This document shows, in pieces, positions 50,228 through 59,332 of a DNA stretch of 64,000 nucleotides. The DNA comes from Xylophilus sp. GW821-FHT01B05 (GTDB lineage: Bacteria; Pseudomonadota; Gammaproteobacteria; Burkholderiales; Burkholderiaceae_C), in contig CP152408.1 of assembly GCA_038961845.1 (NCBI GenBank), positions 1,860,001 through 1,924,000 on the forward strand. Reading direction: 5' to 3'. The notes under the pieces were generated by a model. The model was not told the DNA's origin, did no database searches, and saw only the letters and a program-made list of their open reading frames with translations. Position 1 is the first letter of the stretch. Every line of letters begins with the position of its first letter. Made by a program: the position numbers and the translations under genes.

Positions 50228-51332
50228 TTACACGCCTTGCTTGAGCGAGGCTTCGATGAAGGGGTCGAGATCGCCGTCCAGCACCTTTTGCGTGGCAGAG
50301 ATTTCAACGCCGGTGCGCAGGTCTTTGATGCGGCTGTTGTCCAGCACGTAGCTGCGGATCTGGTGGCCCCAGCCGACATCGGTCTTGCTGTCTTCGAGCT
50401 TTTGCTGCTCTTCCTGGCGCTTGCGCATCTCGTGGTCGTACAGGCGCGAGCGCAGCCGCTTCCAGGCCACGTCACGGTTGCTGTGCTGGCTGCGGCCGTC
50501 CTGGCACTGCACCACGATGCCGGTCGGGATGTGCGTCAGGCGCACGGCCGAGTCGGTCTTGTTGATGTGCTGGCCGCCGGCGCCGCTGGCGCGGAAGGTG
50601 TCGGTGCGCACGTCCGAGGGGTTGATGTCGATCTCGATCGAGTCATCAATCTCAGGGTAGACAAAGACGCTGGCAAAGCTGGTGTGGCGGCCGCCGGAGG
50701 AGTCAAACGGGCTCTTGCGCACCAGGCGGTGCACGCCGGTCTCGGTGCGCAGCAGGCCAAAGGCGTACTCGCCGTCGATCTTGATGGTGGCGTTCTTGAT
50801 GCCGGCGGTGTCGCCCGGGGTTTCGTCTTCCACCTGGGTGGAGAAGCCCTTGCGCTCGGCGTACTTCAGGTACTGGCGCAGCAGCATGCTGGCCCAGTCG
50901 CAGGCCTCGGTGCCGCCAGCGCCGGCCTGGATGTCCAGGAAGCAGTTGAGCGGGTCGGCCGGGTTGTTGAACATGCGGCGGAATTCAAGCTGCTCGATGT
51001 CCTTGGCTTGCGCCGCGGCATCGGCCTCGATGGCGGCCAGGCCGTCGTCGTCGCCTTCTTCCTTGGACATCTCGAAGAGTTCGGCGTTGTCGGCCAGCTC
51101 ACGGGTGAGCTTCTCCAGCAGCACCACGACGGCGTCGAGCGACTTTTTCTCCTTGCCGAGCTCCTGCGCGCGCTTGGGGTCGTTCCAGACGGCCGGGTCT
51201 TCGAGCGAGGCGTCTACCGTACGCAGGCGTTCTTTTTTGGCATCGAAGTCAAAGATACCCCCGTAACTCGGCGGTCCGGACTGCCAGGTCCGCCAGGGTG
51301 TTGCCGATGAGGTTGATGCGTTCTGCTTCCAT
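50228..51332 (-). CDS. prfB: Peptide chain release factor 2, with programmed +1 frameshift
   Basis: RF2 ends translation at UGA and UAA. Translation starts at ATG 51332 (AGGA 7 nt upstream) and reads 27 codons ('[20 protein letters not shown]...RGYL') to an in-frame TGA at 51249-51251. The context CGG-GGG-TAT-CTT-TGA-C, with an internal Shine-Dalgarno-like GGGGG, is the classic RF2 autoregulatory frameshift site. Ribosomes slip +1 and continue '[19 protein letters not shown]' to the end at 50228. The SPF anticodon-like motif ('[13 protein letters not shown]') and GGQ ('[14 protein letters not shown]') are present. It is not a disrupted gene. pepN lies 76 nt downstream. Confidence 0.96.
51242..51262 (-). 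promoter_or_regulatory. RF2 programmed frameshift site
   Basis: On the minus strand CGGGGGTATCTTTGAC contains an anti-SD-pairing GGGGG, the slippery CTT and the UGA recognised by RF2 itself. Low RF2 favours slippage and so synthesis, a direct feedback loop. Confidence 0.93.
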
Positions 51333-51551
51333 TTTGTTGTCCTGAGGGTGCAATTGGGGATGAACCGGCGATTTTCTCATGCGGGCTCTGTCCTTTCGGA
51401 TGGCCTTGCGCTGCCAGGCGGCATTGGTGCGGGCGATGGCCGCAAAAGGCATTTGCTTAGGCGTTTTTCTTGGTGGACCGGCGGGCGCGGCCGTCCGTAG
51501 CATGCCGCTGCACTCCCGGGCGCTGGTGCCCGGGGGCATTGCCCTGCGCCT

Positions 51552-53276
51552 ATGACCATCCACCCCGTGCTTCCCTCCACGCCGCTGCTTGACGTACGCG
51601 GCCTGGATATCGTCTTCCATGGCTCGCAGGGGCCGGTCCAGGCGGTGCGCGGGCTGGACCTGTCGCTGCAGCGCGGGGAGACGCTGGCGCTGGTCGGTGA
51701 ATCCGGCTGTGGCAAATCGACCACGGCGCTGGCGCTGCTGCGGCTGCTGGCGCCTGGCACCACGCTGCGCGGCAGCATCCGCTTTGCTGGCCGCGAGGTG
51801 CTGGAGCTGCCGCCGCCCGAGCTGCGGGCGCTGCGCGGGCGCGACATGGCCATGGTGTTCCAGGAGCCGATGACCTCGCTCAACCCGGTGCACACCATAG
51901 GCGCGCAGATCGCCGAGACGCTGCGCCTGCACGAGGGCCTGTCGGCCGCTGCGGCGCGTGCCCGCACGCTGGAGCTGCTGGATCTGGTGCGCATCCCCGA
52001 GCCGCAGCGCCGCATCGACGACCACCCGCACCGGCTATCCGGCGGGCAGCGCCAGCGCGTGATGATCGCCATGGCGGTGGCCTGCCGGCCGCAACTGCTG
52101 ATTGCCGACGAGCCGACCACGGCACTGGACGTGACCATCCAGGCCCAGATCCTGGAACTGCTCGATGGCCTGCGGCGCGAGCTGGACATGGCCTTGCTGC
52201 TGATCACCCATGACCTGGGCGTGGTGGCGCAGTGGGCCGACCGGGTGGCCGTGATGTTTGGCGGCGAGAAGGTGGAGGAAGCACCCACCGCCCGCTTGTT
52301 TGCCGCGCCGGCCCATGCCTACACGCGCGGGCTGCTGGGCGCCTCATTGCATGCCGGGCGCGGGCTGCACTACAGCGCGGCCCGGCTGCCCGAGATCCAG
52401 GTGCGGCACGACCCGGCAACGCAGCAGCGCCGCTTTGTGCTGCACACGCCACCGGCGGCGCCGCGGGCCGCGCACCGGGCCGTGGCCGGCGCGCCGCCGC
52501 TGCTGCGGGTGGAGCAGCTGTGCACCGACTACCCACGGGGCGATGGCGGCGTGCTGCGAGCGGTGGATGGCGTGTCGTTCGAGATCGGCGCGGGCGAAAC
52601 CCTGGGCCTGGTGGGCGAGTCGGGCTGCGGCAAGTCCACGCTGTCCAAGACCTTGCTGCGGTTGGTGGCGCCGGCGGCGGGCCGCATCGTGCTGGGCGGC
52701 ACCGACATCGCGCCGCTGTCCGAGCGCGCGCTCAAGCCCTGGCGGCGCCAGGTGCAGATGGTGTTCCAGGACCCGTACGCGTCACTCAACCCGCGGCGCA
52801 GCGTGTTCGACATTCTTGACACCGTGCTGCGCGTGCACGGCACCGTGTCGCGCCAGGAGCGGCGCCAGCGCATCGCGGCCATCCTCGACCGGGTGGGCCT
52901 GCCGGCGGATGCGGGCCAGCGTTACCCCAACGAATTCTCTGGGGGGCAGCGCCAGCGCATCGGCATTGCGCGGGCGCTGGTGGTGCAGCCGGCACTGGTG
53001 GTGCTGGACGAGCCGGTGTCTGCGCTGGACGTGTCGGTACAGGCGCAGATATTGAATCTGCTGGTGGAGCTGAAAGAGGAGTTTGGCCTGGCCTACCTGT
53101 TCATCTCGCACGACCTGGCCGTGGTGCGCTACATCGCCGACCGCGTGCTGGTGATGCACGGCGGCCGCATCGTCGAATCCGGCAGCCACCATGACATCTG
53201 GGAGCGGCCGCAGCATCCCTATACGCGCAGCCTGATCGACGCCGTGCCGCGCGCAGAGCGGCGCCTGGCGGCTTGA
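51552..53276 (+). CDS. Fused dual-NBD oligopeptide-type ABC transporter ATPase (DppD-DppF / GsiA type)
   Basis: A 574-residue protein with two ABC ATPase halves, each with the oligopeptide-group C-terminal extension. NBD1 has Walker A 'GESGCGKSTT', signature 'LSGGQRQRVMIAMA' and Walker B 'LLIADEPTTALD'; NBD2 has 'GESGCGKSTL', 'FSGGQRQRIGIARAL' and 'LVVLDEPVSALD'. 'HAYTRGLL' and 'HPYTRSLI' end the halves. It powers import through DppB/DppC-like permeases, which lie 7 kb away on the other strand (60540-62467) with a binding protein. It is convergent with the monooxygenase genes, so it is transcribed separately. Confidence 0.92.
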   Translation: MTIHPVLPSTPLLDVRGLDIVFHGSQGPVQAVRGLDLSLQRGETLALVGESGCGKSTTALALLRLLAPGTTLRGSIRFAGREVLELPPPELRALRGRDMAMVFQEPMTSLNPVHTIGAQIAETLRLHEGLSAAAARARTLELLDLVRIPEPQRRIDDHPHRLSGGQRQRVMIAMAVACRPQLLIADEPTTALDVTIQAQILELLDGLRRELDMALLLITHDLGVVAQWADRVAVMFGGEKVEEAPTARLFAAPAHAYTRGLLGASLHAGRGLHYSAARLPEIQVRHDPATQQRRFVLHTPPAAPRAAHRAVAGAPPLLRVEQLCTDYPRGDGGVLRAVDGVSFEIGAGETLGLVGESGCGKSTLSKTLLRLVAPAAGRIVLGGTDIAPLSERALKPWRRQVQMVFQDPYASLNPRRSVFDILDTVLRVHGTVSRQERRQRIAAILDRVGLPADAGQRYPNEFSGGQRQRIGIARALVVQPALVVLDEPVSALDVSVQAQILNLLVELKEEFGLAYLFISHDLAVVRYIADRVLVMHGGRIVESGSHHDIWERPQHPYTRSLIDAVPRAERRLAA

Positions 53277-53323
53277 GTGAGCCCACCCCCAGGCTGCTGG
53301 CGGTGCGCTGGCGTGGGCTCGCC

Positions 53324-54778
53324 TCAAGCCTCGACGGGCTGGTGGCCGCGCCACAGCGCCTGGCCGTAGAGCGTGGCGTCGAAGTCTGGCGGTACGTCGG
53401 CGCCGATGCGGGCCTCGTGCAGGGGCAGGTCGGCCAGGGCCAGGTCTTCGCTCAGGCGGCGCACCAGCGCCGGGATGTCGCGCCGCATGCTGGGCACGTC
53501 GCCCAGGGGCAGGCCCACGCTGGCATAGCCGGCCGGGTTGTAGATATGAATGTGGCGCAGCCAGGGCGCGCTGCCGGGCGTCTTCTCCAGATATTCCAGG
53601 CCGGCGCCCAGGTAGGGCGAGGCGCCCAGCTCGTCGTCGCGCTGGCCGGCGGGCGGCGTGAAGCGGTCGCGCCAGCGCAGCACCTGCGGGGCGATGCCGG
53701 CCAGCTCGGGGCGGTCTGACGGGTTGGTGCTGTAGCCGGTGCCGGCGATCACGAAGTCAAAGCGGAAGTCTTCCCCGCTCACCTGGGTGAGGACTTGTTC
53801 GCCTTGCACCTGCGCCCCGCTCCAGGGCGCCGACAGGTGCAGGTGGAACTGCGGAAACTGCAGCACGCGCGCCAGCGAATCCGCCGGCGGCGTGGAGCCG
53901 GCGCGGCGGTAGCGCAGCGCCTGCTGCCAGCGCGTGGCGTCGGGCAGGGCCAGGTAGTTGTCGTAGATGCCGGGGTAGCCGCGCAGCTTGGCCACCGGCT
54001 GGGCGGCGATGTGGTCGCGCCGCGCAAACAGGTGCACGGCGGCGGCACCGGCCTCCAGCGCCACGGCGGCGGCGTCAAAGGCCGATGCTGCGGCGCCGAT
54101 CACGGCCACGGTCTTGCCCGCCAGGGCGGCGAAGTCGATGGCATGGCCGGTGTGCGCGGCCAGGCCGGCGTCAATCGCACTGGTGAGGAAGGGCGGCACA
54201 AAGGGCGCGCCGTTGCCGGCCACGCCATTGGCCAGCACCAGCTTGCGTGCGGTCTCTATGCGGGGCTGGCCTTGCACCTCCAGGTGTAGGCGCAGGTGCG
54301 GCACGGCCGCATCTGGCGCCGGCTCTATGCGCAGCAGCCGCGTGCCGTAGCGCACGTCGATGGCCAGAAACTCACGGAACCAGGCCAGGTAGTCGGCCCA
54401 GGCGGTGCGCGGGATGCGGTCGATTGCGGCGTAGGCGTCGGCGCCGTGGCGGCCCTCGAACCAGGCCTGAAAGCCGAGCGCGGTAATGCCCAGCTCGGGG
54501 CCCACCAGGTTCTTGAGCGTGCGCAGCTTGTGCATGCGCGCGCGGGTGCGCCAGACACCGGCCTGCGTGGCGTCTACGGCGGCGTCGATCACCGTGCTGC
54601 CGCCTATGCCGGCGCGCCGCAGCGCAAAGGCAATGGCGCTGCCGGTCTGGCCGCCGCCGATGACGGCAACGTTGTGGTCTATGCCCGGATGGCTGGGCAC
54701 CCAGTTGTCGGGCGCGGGGCCGAGCAGGCGCAGGGTTTCGCGGGCGAGGGCGTCGGGGTCTTGTGTGGCTGTGGTCAT
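53324..54778 (-). CDS. FAD/NAD(P)-binding oxidoreductase (flavin monooxygenase-like)
   Basis: A 484-residue flavoprotein with two Rossmann sites: 'NVAVIGGGQTGSAIAFALRR' (about 36-55, FAD) and 'KTVAVIGAAASAFDAAAVAL' (about 220-240, NADP). 'FDFVIAGTGYSTNPSDRPEL' is the late ATG motif of lysine-hydroxylase/FMO-like enzymes. It could be a reductase or monooxygenase of an S- or N-containing substrate. Its start overlaps the stop of the LLM gene upstream by 4 nt (ATGA at 54775-54778), coupling the two. It is the last gene of the leftward cluster. Confidence 0.75.
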   Translation of the reverse strand: MTTATQDPDALARETLRLLGPAPDNWVPSHPGIDHNVAVIGGGQTGSAIAFALRRAGIGGSTVIDAAVDATQAGVWRTRARMHKLRTLKNLVGPELGITALGFQAWFEGRHGADAYAAIDRIPRTAWADYLAWFREFLAIDVRYGTRLLRIEPAPDAAVPHLRLHLEVQGQPRIETARKLVLANGVAGNGAPFVPPFLTSAIDAGLAAHTGHAIDFAALAGKTVAVIGAAASAFDAAAVALEAGAAAVHLFARRDHIAAQPVAKLRGYPGIYDNYLALPDATRWQQALRYRRAGSTPPADSLARVLQFPQFHLHLSAPWSGAQVQGEQVLTQVSGEDFRFDFVIAGTGYSTNPSDRPELAGIAPQVLRWRDRFTPPAGQRDDELGASPYLGAGLEYLEKTPGSAPWLRHIHIYNPAGYASVGLPLGDVPSMRRDIPALVRRLSEDLALADLPLHEARIGADVPPDFDATLYGQALWRGHQPVEA

Positions 54779-56157
54779 GCTGTGGCGGCCAGGGCGAGTG
54801 AAGGGATAGCGGCACGCGCTTGTTGCGCGGGGTGCGCCGGGCGTTGCAGGCCCAGGTGCTCGCGCAGCGTGCGGCCTTGGTAATCGGTGCGGAACAGGCC
54901 GCGCCGGCGCAGCTCGGGCAGCAGCAGCTCGGTCACGTCGTGCAGGCCGCCGGGCAGGGTGGGGGCCATGACGTTGTAGCCGTCGGCGCCGTAGTGCACA
55001 AAGCGCTCTTCCAACTGGTCAGCCACTTCTTGCGCGGTGCCCACCAGTTGCCAGTGGCCGCGCGCGCCGGCCACGCGCTGGTAGAGCTGGCGGATGCTGA
55101 GGTTTTCGCGCCGGGCCAGGTCCAGCATCAACTGCTGGCGGCTCTTGCTGGCGTTGGTAGCGGGCAGGGGCGGGATCGGGCCATCGAGTGGGTAGCCCGA
55201 CAGGTCAAAACCACCCGTCAGGCCGGCCACCATGGCCAGGCCGACCACCGGGTCTATCAGCTCCTGCAGTTGCTGGAACTTGTCTTCTGCCTCGGCCCGG
55301 CTGCGGCCCAGCACGGGGAACACGCCAGGCATGACCTTCAGCGATTCGGGCTGGCGGCCGTAGGCGGCAAGGCGGCCCTTCAGGTCGGCGTAGAAGGCGG
55401 TGGCGTCGGCCAAGGTTTGCTGGGCGGTGAAGACGACTTCTGCGGTGCGCGCGGCCAGGTCCTTGCCGGCCTCTGACGAGCCGGCCTGCACCACCACCGG
55501 GTGCCCCTGCGGCGAGCGCGACACATTGAGCGGCCCCTGCACCGTGAAGTGGGTGCCACGGTGGTGCAGCACGTGGCGCTTGGCCGGGTCGTAGAAGCGA
55601 CCGCTGGCCTTGTCGCGCACAAAGGCGTCGTCTTCCCAGCTGTCCCACAGGCCGGTGACCACGTCGGCGAACTCGCCCGCGCGCGCGTAGCGGTCGGCGT
55701 GGGCGATGTGCTGGTCGCGGTTGAAGTTGCGCGCCTCGTGCTCGCTGGAGGTGGTGACCAGGTTCCAGCCCGCGCGGCCGCCCGAGATGTGGTCCAGCGA
55801 GGCGAACTTGCGCGCCACGTGGTAGGGCTCGTTGAAGCTGGTGGAGGCGGTGGCGACCAGGCCGATGCGTTCGGTAAGCGCGGCAATGGCCGATAGCAGG
55901 GTGATCGGCTCGAACTGCGCCTGGTAGCTGTGCGCGGTGCGGCTTAAAAACTCGACGTCATCGCCGCGCGTGCCCACGCCGTCGGCCAGAAACACCAGGT
56001 CGAACTTGGCCGCCTCGGCTGCCTGCGCCAGCGCCACGTAGTGGCGAAAGTCCACGCCCGCGTCGGCCTTGGCGTCGGGGTGGCGCCAGGCGGCGATGTG
56101 GTGGCCGGCCGGGTACAGGAAGGCGCCGAGGGCGATGGTGCCGGTGCGTCGTGCCAT
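54775..56157 (-). CDS. LLM-class flavin-dependent monooxygenase (NtaA/SnaA/DszA family), copy 1
   Basis: A 460-residue FMNH2-dependent monooxygenase of the DszA/NtaA branch of bacterial-luciferase-like proteins; enzymes of this branch cleave C-S or C-N bonds using FMNH2 from a separate reductase. Motifs: 'LGAFLYPAGHHIAAWR' at the start, 'LVATASTSFNEPYHVARKFASLDHISGGRAGWNLVTTS', 'LWDSWEDDAFVRDKASGRFYDP', 'VVVQAGSSEAGKDLAAR' and the C-terminal 'TLREHLGLQRP'. It is paralogous to the gene at 56724-58070. It overlaps the FAD oxidoreductase gene by 4 nt. The substrate, probably an organosulfur or related compound, is inferred from family and neighbours. Confidence 0.88.
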   Translation of the reverse strand: MARRTGTIALGAFLYPAGHHIAAWRHPDAKADAGVDFRHYVALAQAAEAAKFDLVFLADGVGTRGDDVEFLSRTAHSYQAQFEPITLLSAIAALTERIGLVATASTSFNEPYHVARKFASLDHISGGRAGWNLVTTSSEHEARNFNRDQHIAHADRYARAGEFADVVTGLWDSWEDDAFVRDKASGRFYDPAKRHVLHHRGTHFTVQGPLNVSRSPQGHPVVVQAGSSEAGKDLAARTAEVVFTAQQTLADATAFYADLKGRLAAYGRQPESLKVMPGVFPVLGRSRAEAEDKFQQLQELIDPVVGLAMVAGLTGGFDLSGYPLDGPIPPLPATNASKSRQQLMLDLARRENLSIRQLYQRVAGARGHWQLVGTAQEVADQLEERFVHYGADGYNVMAPTLPGGLHDVTELLLPELRRRGLFRTDYQGRTLREHLGLQRPAHPAQQARAAIPSLALAATA

Positions 56158-56165
56158 GAAAAATC

Positions 56166-56232
56166 TCCTTGTGCTCAGCTTTTTATAGCTATAAGTCCAG
56201 GTGGGTACTGGGCTAGAGGCCTATTTGGCCAA
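56166..56232 (+). repeat. Family A-like repeat, copy 6 (diverged)
   Basis: 'tttttatagctataagtcca' leads into 'ggtgggtactgggctagagg'; the TAGCTATA part is kept and the GCCCAGG/CCTGGGC stem is degenerate. It sits between the LLM monooxygenase and HAD genes. Confidence 0.5.
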
Positions 56233-56235
56233 TAT

Positions 56236-56706
56236 TCATGAGCGCAGCGTGGCGGTGAGTCGCCGTGGCTGCTGCAGCAGCTCCAGCGCCTGCAGCACCG
56301 AGGTGGCGACGACGTTGGCCTGCAGCAGGGTCTCTAGCGCGCCGCCCTCCTGCTGCACCAGCGCAATGCCCAGGGCTGCGGTGTGCAGCATCTTTCGGTC
56401 GTTGCGGCCATTGCCTATGGCCACCACGCGCTCGGCGTCCAGTTGGCGTACCAGGTCGCGCTTGGCCTCGGCCTGGCCTTCAACCGGCAGGATGGACAGC
56501 TCGACCGGCAGGCCTTTCAGTTGCGCCGCCGCCAGGCCAAAGGTGTCGGCGGTGACGATGTGCACTTGCAAGTGCGCAGAGATGGCCGTCAGCGCCTCTG
56601 CAACGCCGGGCAGCAACTGGCCGTCGAGCGCCAGGGTGCCGTTGTAGTCAGAGACCAGGTGCTCCAGTTGCAAGTGGCCAAAGCCGGGGATGTCGATGTC
56701 GATCAT
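56236..56706 (-). CDS. Small HAD-superfamily protein (soluble P-type ATPase-like, COG4087 type)
   Basis: A 156-residue compact HAD protein without a cap domain. Motif I is 'LVSDYNGTLALDG': the nucleophile Asp is present but the usual second Asp is Asn (D-Y-N-G-T). Motif II Thr is in 'VHIVTADTFG', the Lys in 'AEAKRDLV', and motif IV in 'VVAIGNGRNDRKML'. The whole looks like the catalytic P-domain of P-type ATPases without membrane parts, a group of unknown function in which DxNGT is normal. It lies between the two LLM genes, 18 nt from the upstream one, so it is probably cotranscribed. A role in sulfur uptake is not evident. Confidence 0.78.
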   Translation of the reverse strand: MIDIDIPGFGHLQLEHLVSDYNGTLALDGQLLPGVAEALTAISAHLQVHIVTADTFGLAAAQLKGLPVELSILPVEGQAEAKRDLVRQLDAERVVAIGNGRNDRKMLHTAALGIALVQQEGGALETLLQANVVATSVLQALELLQQPRRLTATLRS

Positions 56707-56723
56707 GGTCTGCTGTGCAGGGT

Positions 56724-58070
56724 TCAGGCGGCCTGGCGCGGCGCCGCGTAGCGGCTGTCTGGCCGGGGCAGGCCCAGGTGTTCGCGCAGGGTGCGGCCCT
56801 CATACGCGCTGCGGAAGATGCCGCGCCGGCGCAGGATAGGCACGACGCCGTCGACAAAATCCTGCAGCCCGTGCGGCAAGGTGTCGGGCATGAGGTTGAA
56901 GCCGTCGGCCGCGCCGCCCAGAAACCAGTGCTCGATGTCGGCCGCGATCTGCTCGGGCGTGCCGACGATCACGCGATGCCCGCCGCCGCCGGCCAGCTCG
57001 CGGATCAGTTCGCGCACGGTGAAGTTGCCGCGCCGCGCGGTGGCCAGCGTGGCGTGGAAGAAGGTGTGGTTGCCGTTGCCGCCCGCGGGCAGCGGCAGGT
57101 TCTCGGGCAGGCGCTCGTCGAGCTTCAATCGGTCAGGTGTGATGCCCAGGATGCCGGCCAGGCGCGTCAGGCTGTAGTCCCAGGGAATGGCATCGATCAG
57201 ATCGTCGCGCCGGCGGATGGCGTCGGCCTCGGTGGCGCCGATGATGGTGGTGAGCCCGGCCAGTACCTTGACGGCCGCCGGGCCGCGGCCGAAGGCCTCG
57301 GCGCGTTGGCGCAGGTCATGTGCGTAGGCGCGCGATTCGTCAAAGGACTGGGATGCAGAGAACACGGCTTCTGCATGCCGCGCCGCCAGGTCGCGCCCGT
57401 CGGCCGAGGCGCCGGCCTGCACCAGCACCGGGTGGCCTTGCGGCGTGCGCGGCAGGTTCAATGGGCCGTGCACCGCAAAGTGCTCGCCGCGGTGCGCAAT
57501 GGCGTGCACCTTGGCCGGGTCGACGAAGCGGCCAGCGGCCTTGTCGCCGATGAAGGCGTCGTCTTCCCAGCTGTCCCACAGCGCCTTGACCACGTCGGTG
57601 AACTCTGCCGCGCGGGCATAGCGCTGGCGGTGGTCTACCGCTGCGTCGCGGCCAAAGTTGCGGGCTGAGGGCAGGTCGGCCGTGGTGACGATGTTCCAGC
57701 CGGCGCGCCCGCCGCTTACGTGGTCCAGCGTGGCAAAGCGCCGGGCGATGTTGTAGGGCTCGTTGTAGCTGGTGGAGGCGGTGGCGATCAGGCCCAGGTG
57801 CGTGGTGGCCGAGGCCACGCAGGCCAGCAGCACCGTGGGCTCCAGCGCGGTGATGGGGCGGAAGTGAATCTGGTCGGCAATGGCGGCGTTGTCGGCCAGG
57901 AACATGGCGTCGAAAGTGCCGGCCTCGGCGATCTGCGCGGTGCGGATGTAGTGCTGCACATCGATGAAGGCGGCCGGGTCGCTCTCCGGCCGGCGCCAGG
58001 CCGAGGGCAGAAAGCCCGAGTGCAGGGCGTTGATGTTGAGGTGCAGCTGGCGCGGCTTGGGGGCGCTCAT
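56724..58070 (-). CDS. LLM-class flavin-dependent monooxygenase (NtaA/SnaA/DszA family), copy 2
   Basis: A 448-residue FMNH2-dependent monooxygenase. It shares with copy 1 'TASTSYNEPYNIARRFATLDHVSGGRAGWNIVTT', 'LWDSWEDDAFIGDKAAGRFVDP', 'HRGEHFAVHGPLNLPRTPQGHPVLVQAG' and 'YEGRTLREHLGLPRP', so the two arose by duplication and have since diverged. The N-terminus 'LHLNINALHSGFLPSAWRRP' is typical. It overlaps the downstream end of the DszC-like gene by 4 nt (ATGA at 58067-58070), so the two are coupled, which is the LLM-oxygenase plus acyl-CoA-dehydrogenase-fold pairing seen in sulfur-scavenging loci. Confidence 0.88.
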   Translation of the reverse strand: MSAPKPRQLHLNINALHSGFLPSAWRRPESDPAAFIDVQHYIRTAQIAEAGTFDAMFLADNAAIADQIHFRPITALEPTVLLACVASATTHLGLIATASTSYNEPYNIARRFATLDHVSGGRAGWNIVTTADLPSARNFGRDAAVDHRQRYARAAEFTDVVKALWDSWEDDAFIGDKAAGRFVDPAKVHAIAHRGEHFAVHGPLNLPRTPQGHPVLVQAGASADGRDLAARHAEAVFSASQSFDESRAYAHDLRQRAEAFGRGPAAVKVLAGLTTIIGATEADAIRRRDDLIDAIPWDYSLTRLAGILGITPDRLKLDERLPENLPLPAGGNGNHTFFHATLATARRGNFTVRELIRELAGGGGHRVIVGTPEQIAADIEHWFLGGAADGFNLMPDTLPHGLQDFVDGVVPILRRRGIFRSAYEGRTLREHLGLPRPDSRYAAPRQAA

Positions 58071-59332
58071 TGGAAGGTTCCTGGTTCTGGGTGGCCTTCG
58101 CCCAGCAGCCAGCGGCCGACGTTGCGGGTTTTGTATTCGGCCGGGTTGTGCAGGGTGTGGATGCGCGCGTTGCGCCAGAAGCGGTCAAAGCCGTGGCTGC
58201 GCACGGCCGAGCGCGCGCCCATCACTTCGAAGATCTCGCTGGTGACCTTGAGGGCGGTCTCGCCCGCCAGCACATTGGCTGCGGCAATCGCCACGGCGGC
58301 CTCGCCGCGCTGCTCGGCGCTCAGTGCCTCGCCCTGTGCCCAGGCGTGGTCGAGCGCGGCCAGCGCGCGGTCGGCCAGGGCGGTGGCGGCGCGGGTCTGG
58401 GTCCACAGCTCGCCGTACTGGCGCTGCACCCAGGGGTCGTCGATATGCCGCTCCACGCCCGAGTGCAGCCAGGGCCGTGCATGCTGCGTGGTGTAGCTGC
58501 GCGCGGCGCGTAGCGCGCCTTGCGCCGTGCCCAGGTAGACGTTGAGCAGCACGCTTTGCTGCTGCAGCGGCGTCAGGGTGCGGTAGGGCTCGGTGGGCGC
58601 GCTGGTGGCCTGCAGCGGCACCGGTGCGCCCAGTACCTCGCTTTGGTGGATGCGCACGCCGTGGTAGCTGACCCGGCCGCTGCCGGTCTGGCGCTGGCCT
58701 ATGCCGTCCCAGTCGTCTTCGATCACCAGGCCTTCGCGGCTGGCCGGGATCGCGGCGAAGCGGCGCAGGCCGTGGTCGCCGGGCTGGTCTTCCCAGGCCA
58801 CGGCAATGATGTCTGCCACGTGCGTGCCCGAGCTGAAGGGCCGGTAGCCGTCCAGTACAAACCACTCGCCCTCTTGCCGGCCGAACAGGCTGCGCGAGAA
58901 GCTGTTGGCGGTATTGCCCCAGAACCAGTTGCCGGCGGCCGAGCGGCGCCACAGGTCTTCGGCCTGTTGCGGCACGCGGCGCTGGCGCAGGCCGACCAGG
59001 GCGGAATAGTGGTAGCCGAACAAATGGCCCAGCGAGCCATCGACCTGCGAGAACAGGCGCACGATGCGCAGCGCGGTGGACCAGGGCTCGCCCTCGCCAC
59101 CCAATGCGCGCGGCAGCAGCAGTGCCAGCAGGCGCTGCTCTTTCAGCAGCCGGATTTGCTCCACCGGCCGGCCGCCGGCGCGGTCGCGCTCGATGGCGTC
59201 GGTGGCAAAGATGTCGCGCAGCGCCACGGCGCGCGCGATCCAGGGGTTGTCGGTGGCGGGCGCGAACAAGTCGGGCAGGCTGGCCGGCGTGGGGAGGTAG
59301 GCGAGGTTGGCGGACATTTTGGTGAGCTTCAT
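58067..59332 (-). CDS. Acyl-CoA dehydrogenase-fold flavin monooxygenase (DszC/SfnB-like), copy 1
   Basis: A 421-residue protein of the acyl-CoA dehydrogenase superfamily in the DszC/SfnB sulfur-acquisition branch, in which the fold works with reduced flavin and O2. Segments: 'RDRAGGRPVEQIRLLKEQRLLALLLPRALGGEGEPW', 'DGSLGHLFGYHY', 'IEDDWDGIGQRQTGSGRVSYHGVRI', 'MGARSAVRSHGFDRFWRNARIHTLHNPAEYKTRNVG'. The ATG at 59332 overlaps the TGA of copy 2 (TGATG); ATG 59317 is an alternative. The usual catalytic Glu of acyl-CoA dehydrogenases is not apparent, as expected for this branch. Confidence 0.83.
   Translation of the reverse strand: MKLTKMSANLAYLPTPASLPDLFAPATDNPWIARAVALRDIFATDAIERDRAGGRPVEQIRLLKEQRLLALLLPRALGGEGEPWSTALRIVRLFSQVDGSLGHLFGYHYSALVGLRQRRVPQQAEDLWRRSAAGNWFWGNTANSFSRSLFGRQEGEWFVLDGYRPFSSGTHVADIIAVAWEDQPGDHGLRRFAAIPASREGLVIEDDWDGIGQRQTGSGRVSYHGVRIHQSEVLGAPVPLQATSAPTEPYRTLTPLQQQSVLLNVYLGTAQGALRAARSYTTQHARPWLHSGVERHIDDPWVQRQYGELWTQTRAATALADRALAALDHAWAQGEALSAEQRGEAAVAIAAANVLAGETALKVTSEIFEVMGARSAVRSHGFDRFWRNARIHTLHNPAEYKTRNVGRWLLGEGHPEPGTFQ

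Noticed and set aside
51249..51332. prfB as a frameshifted pseudogene
   Set aside because: The stop lies in the conserved CTT-TGA-C programmed frameshift site with an upstream GGGGG; the gene is functional by design.
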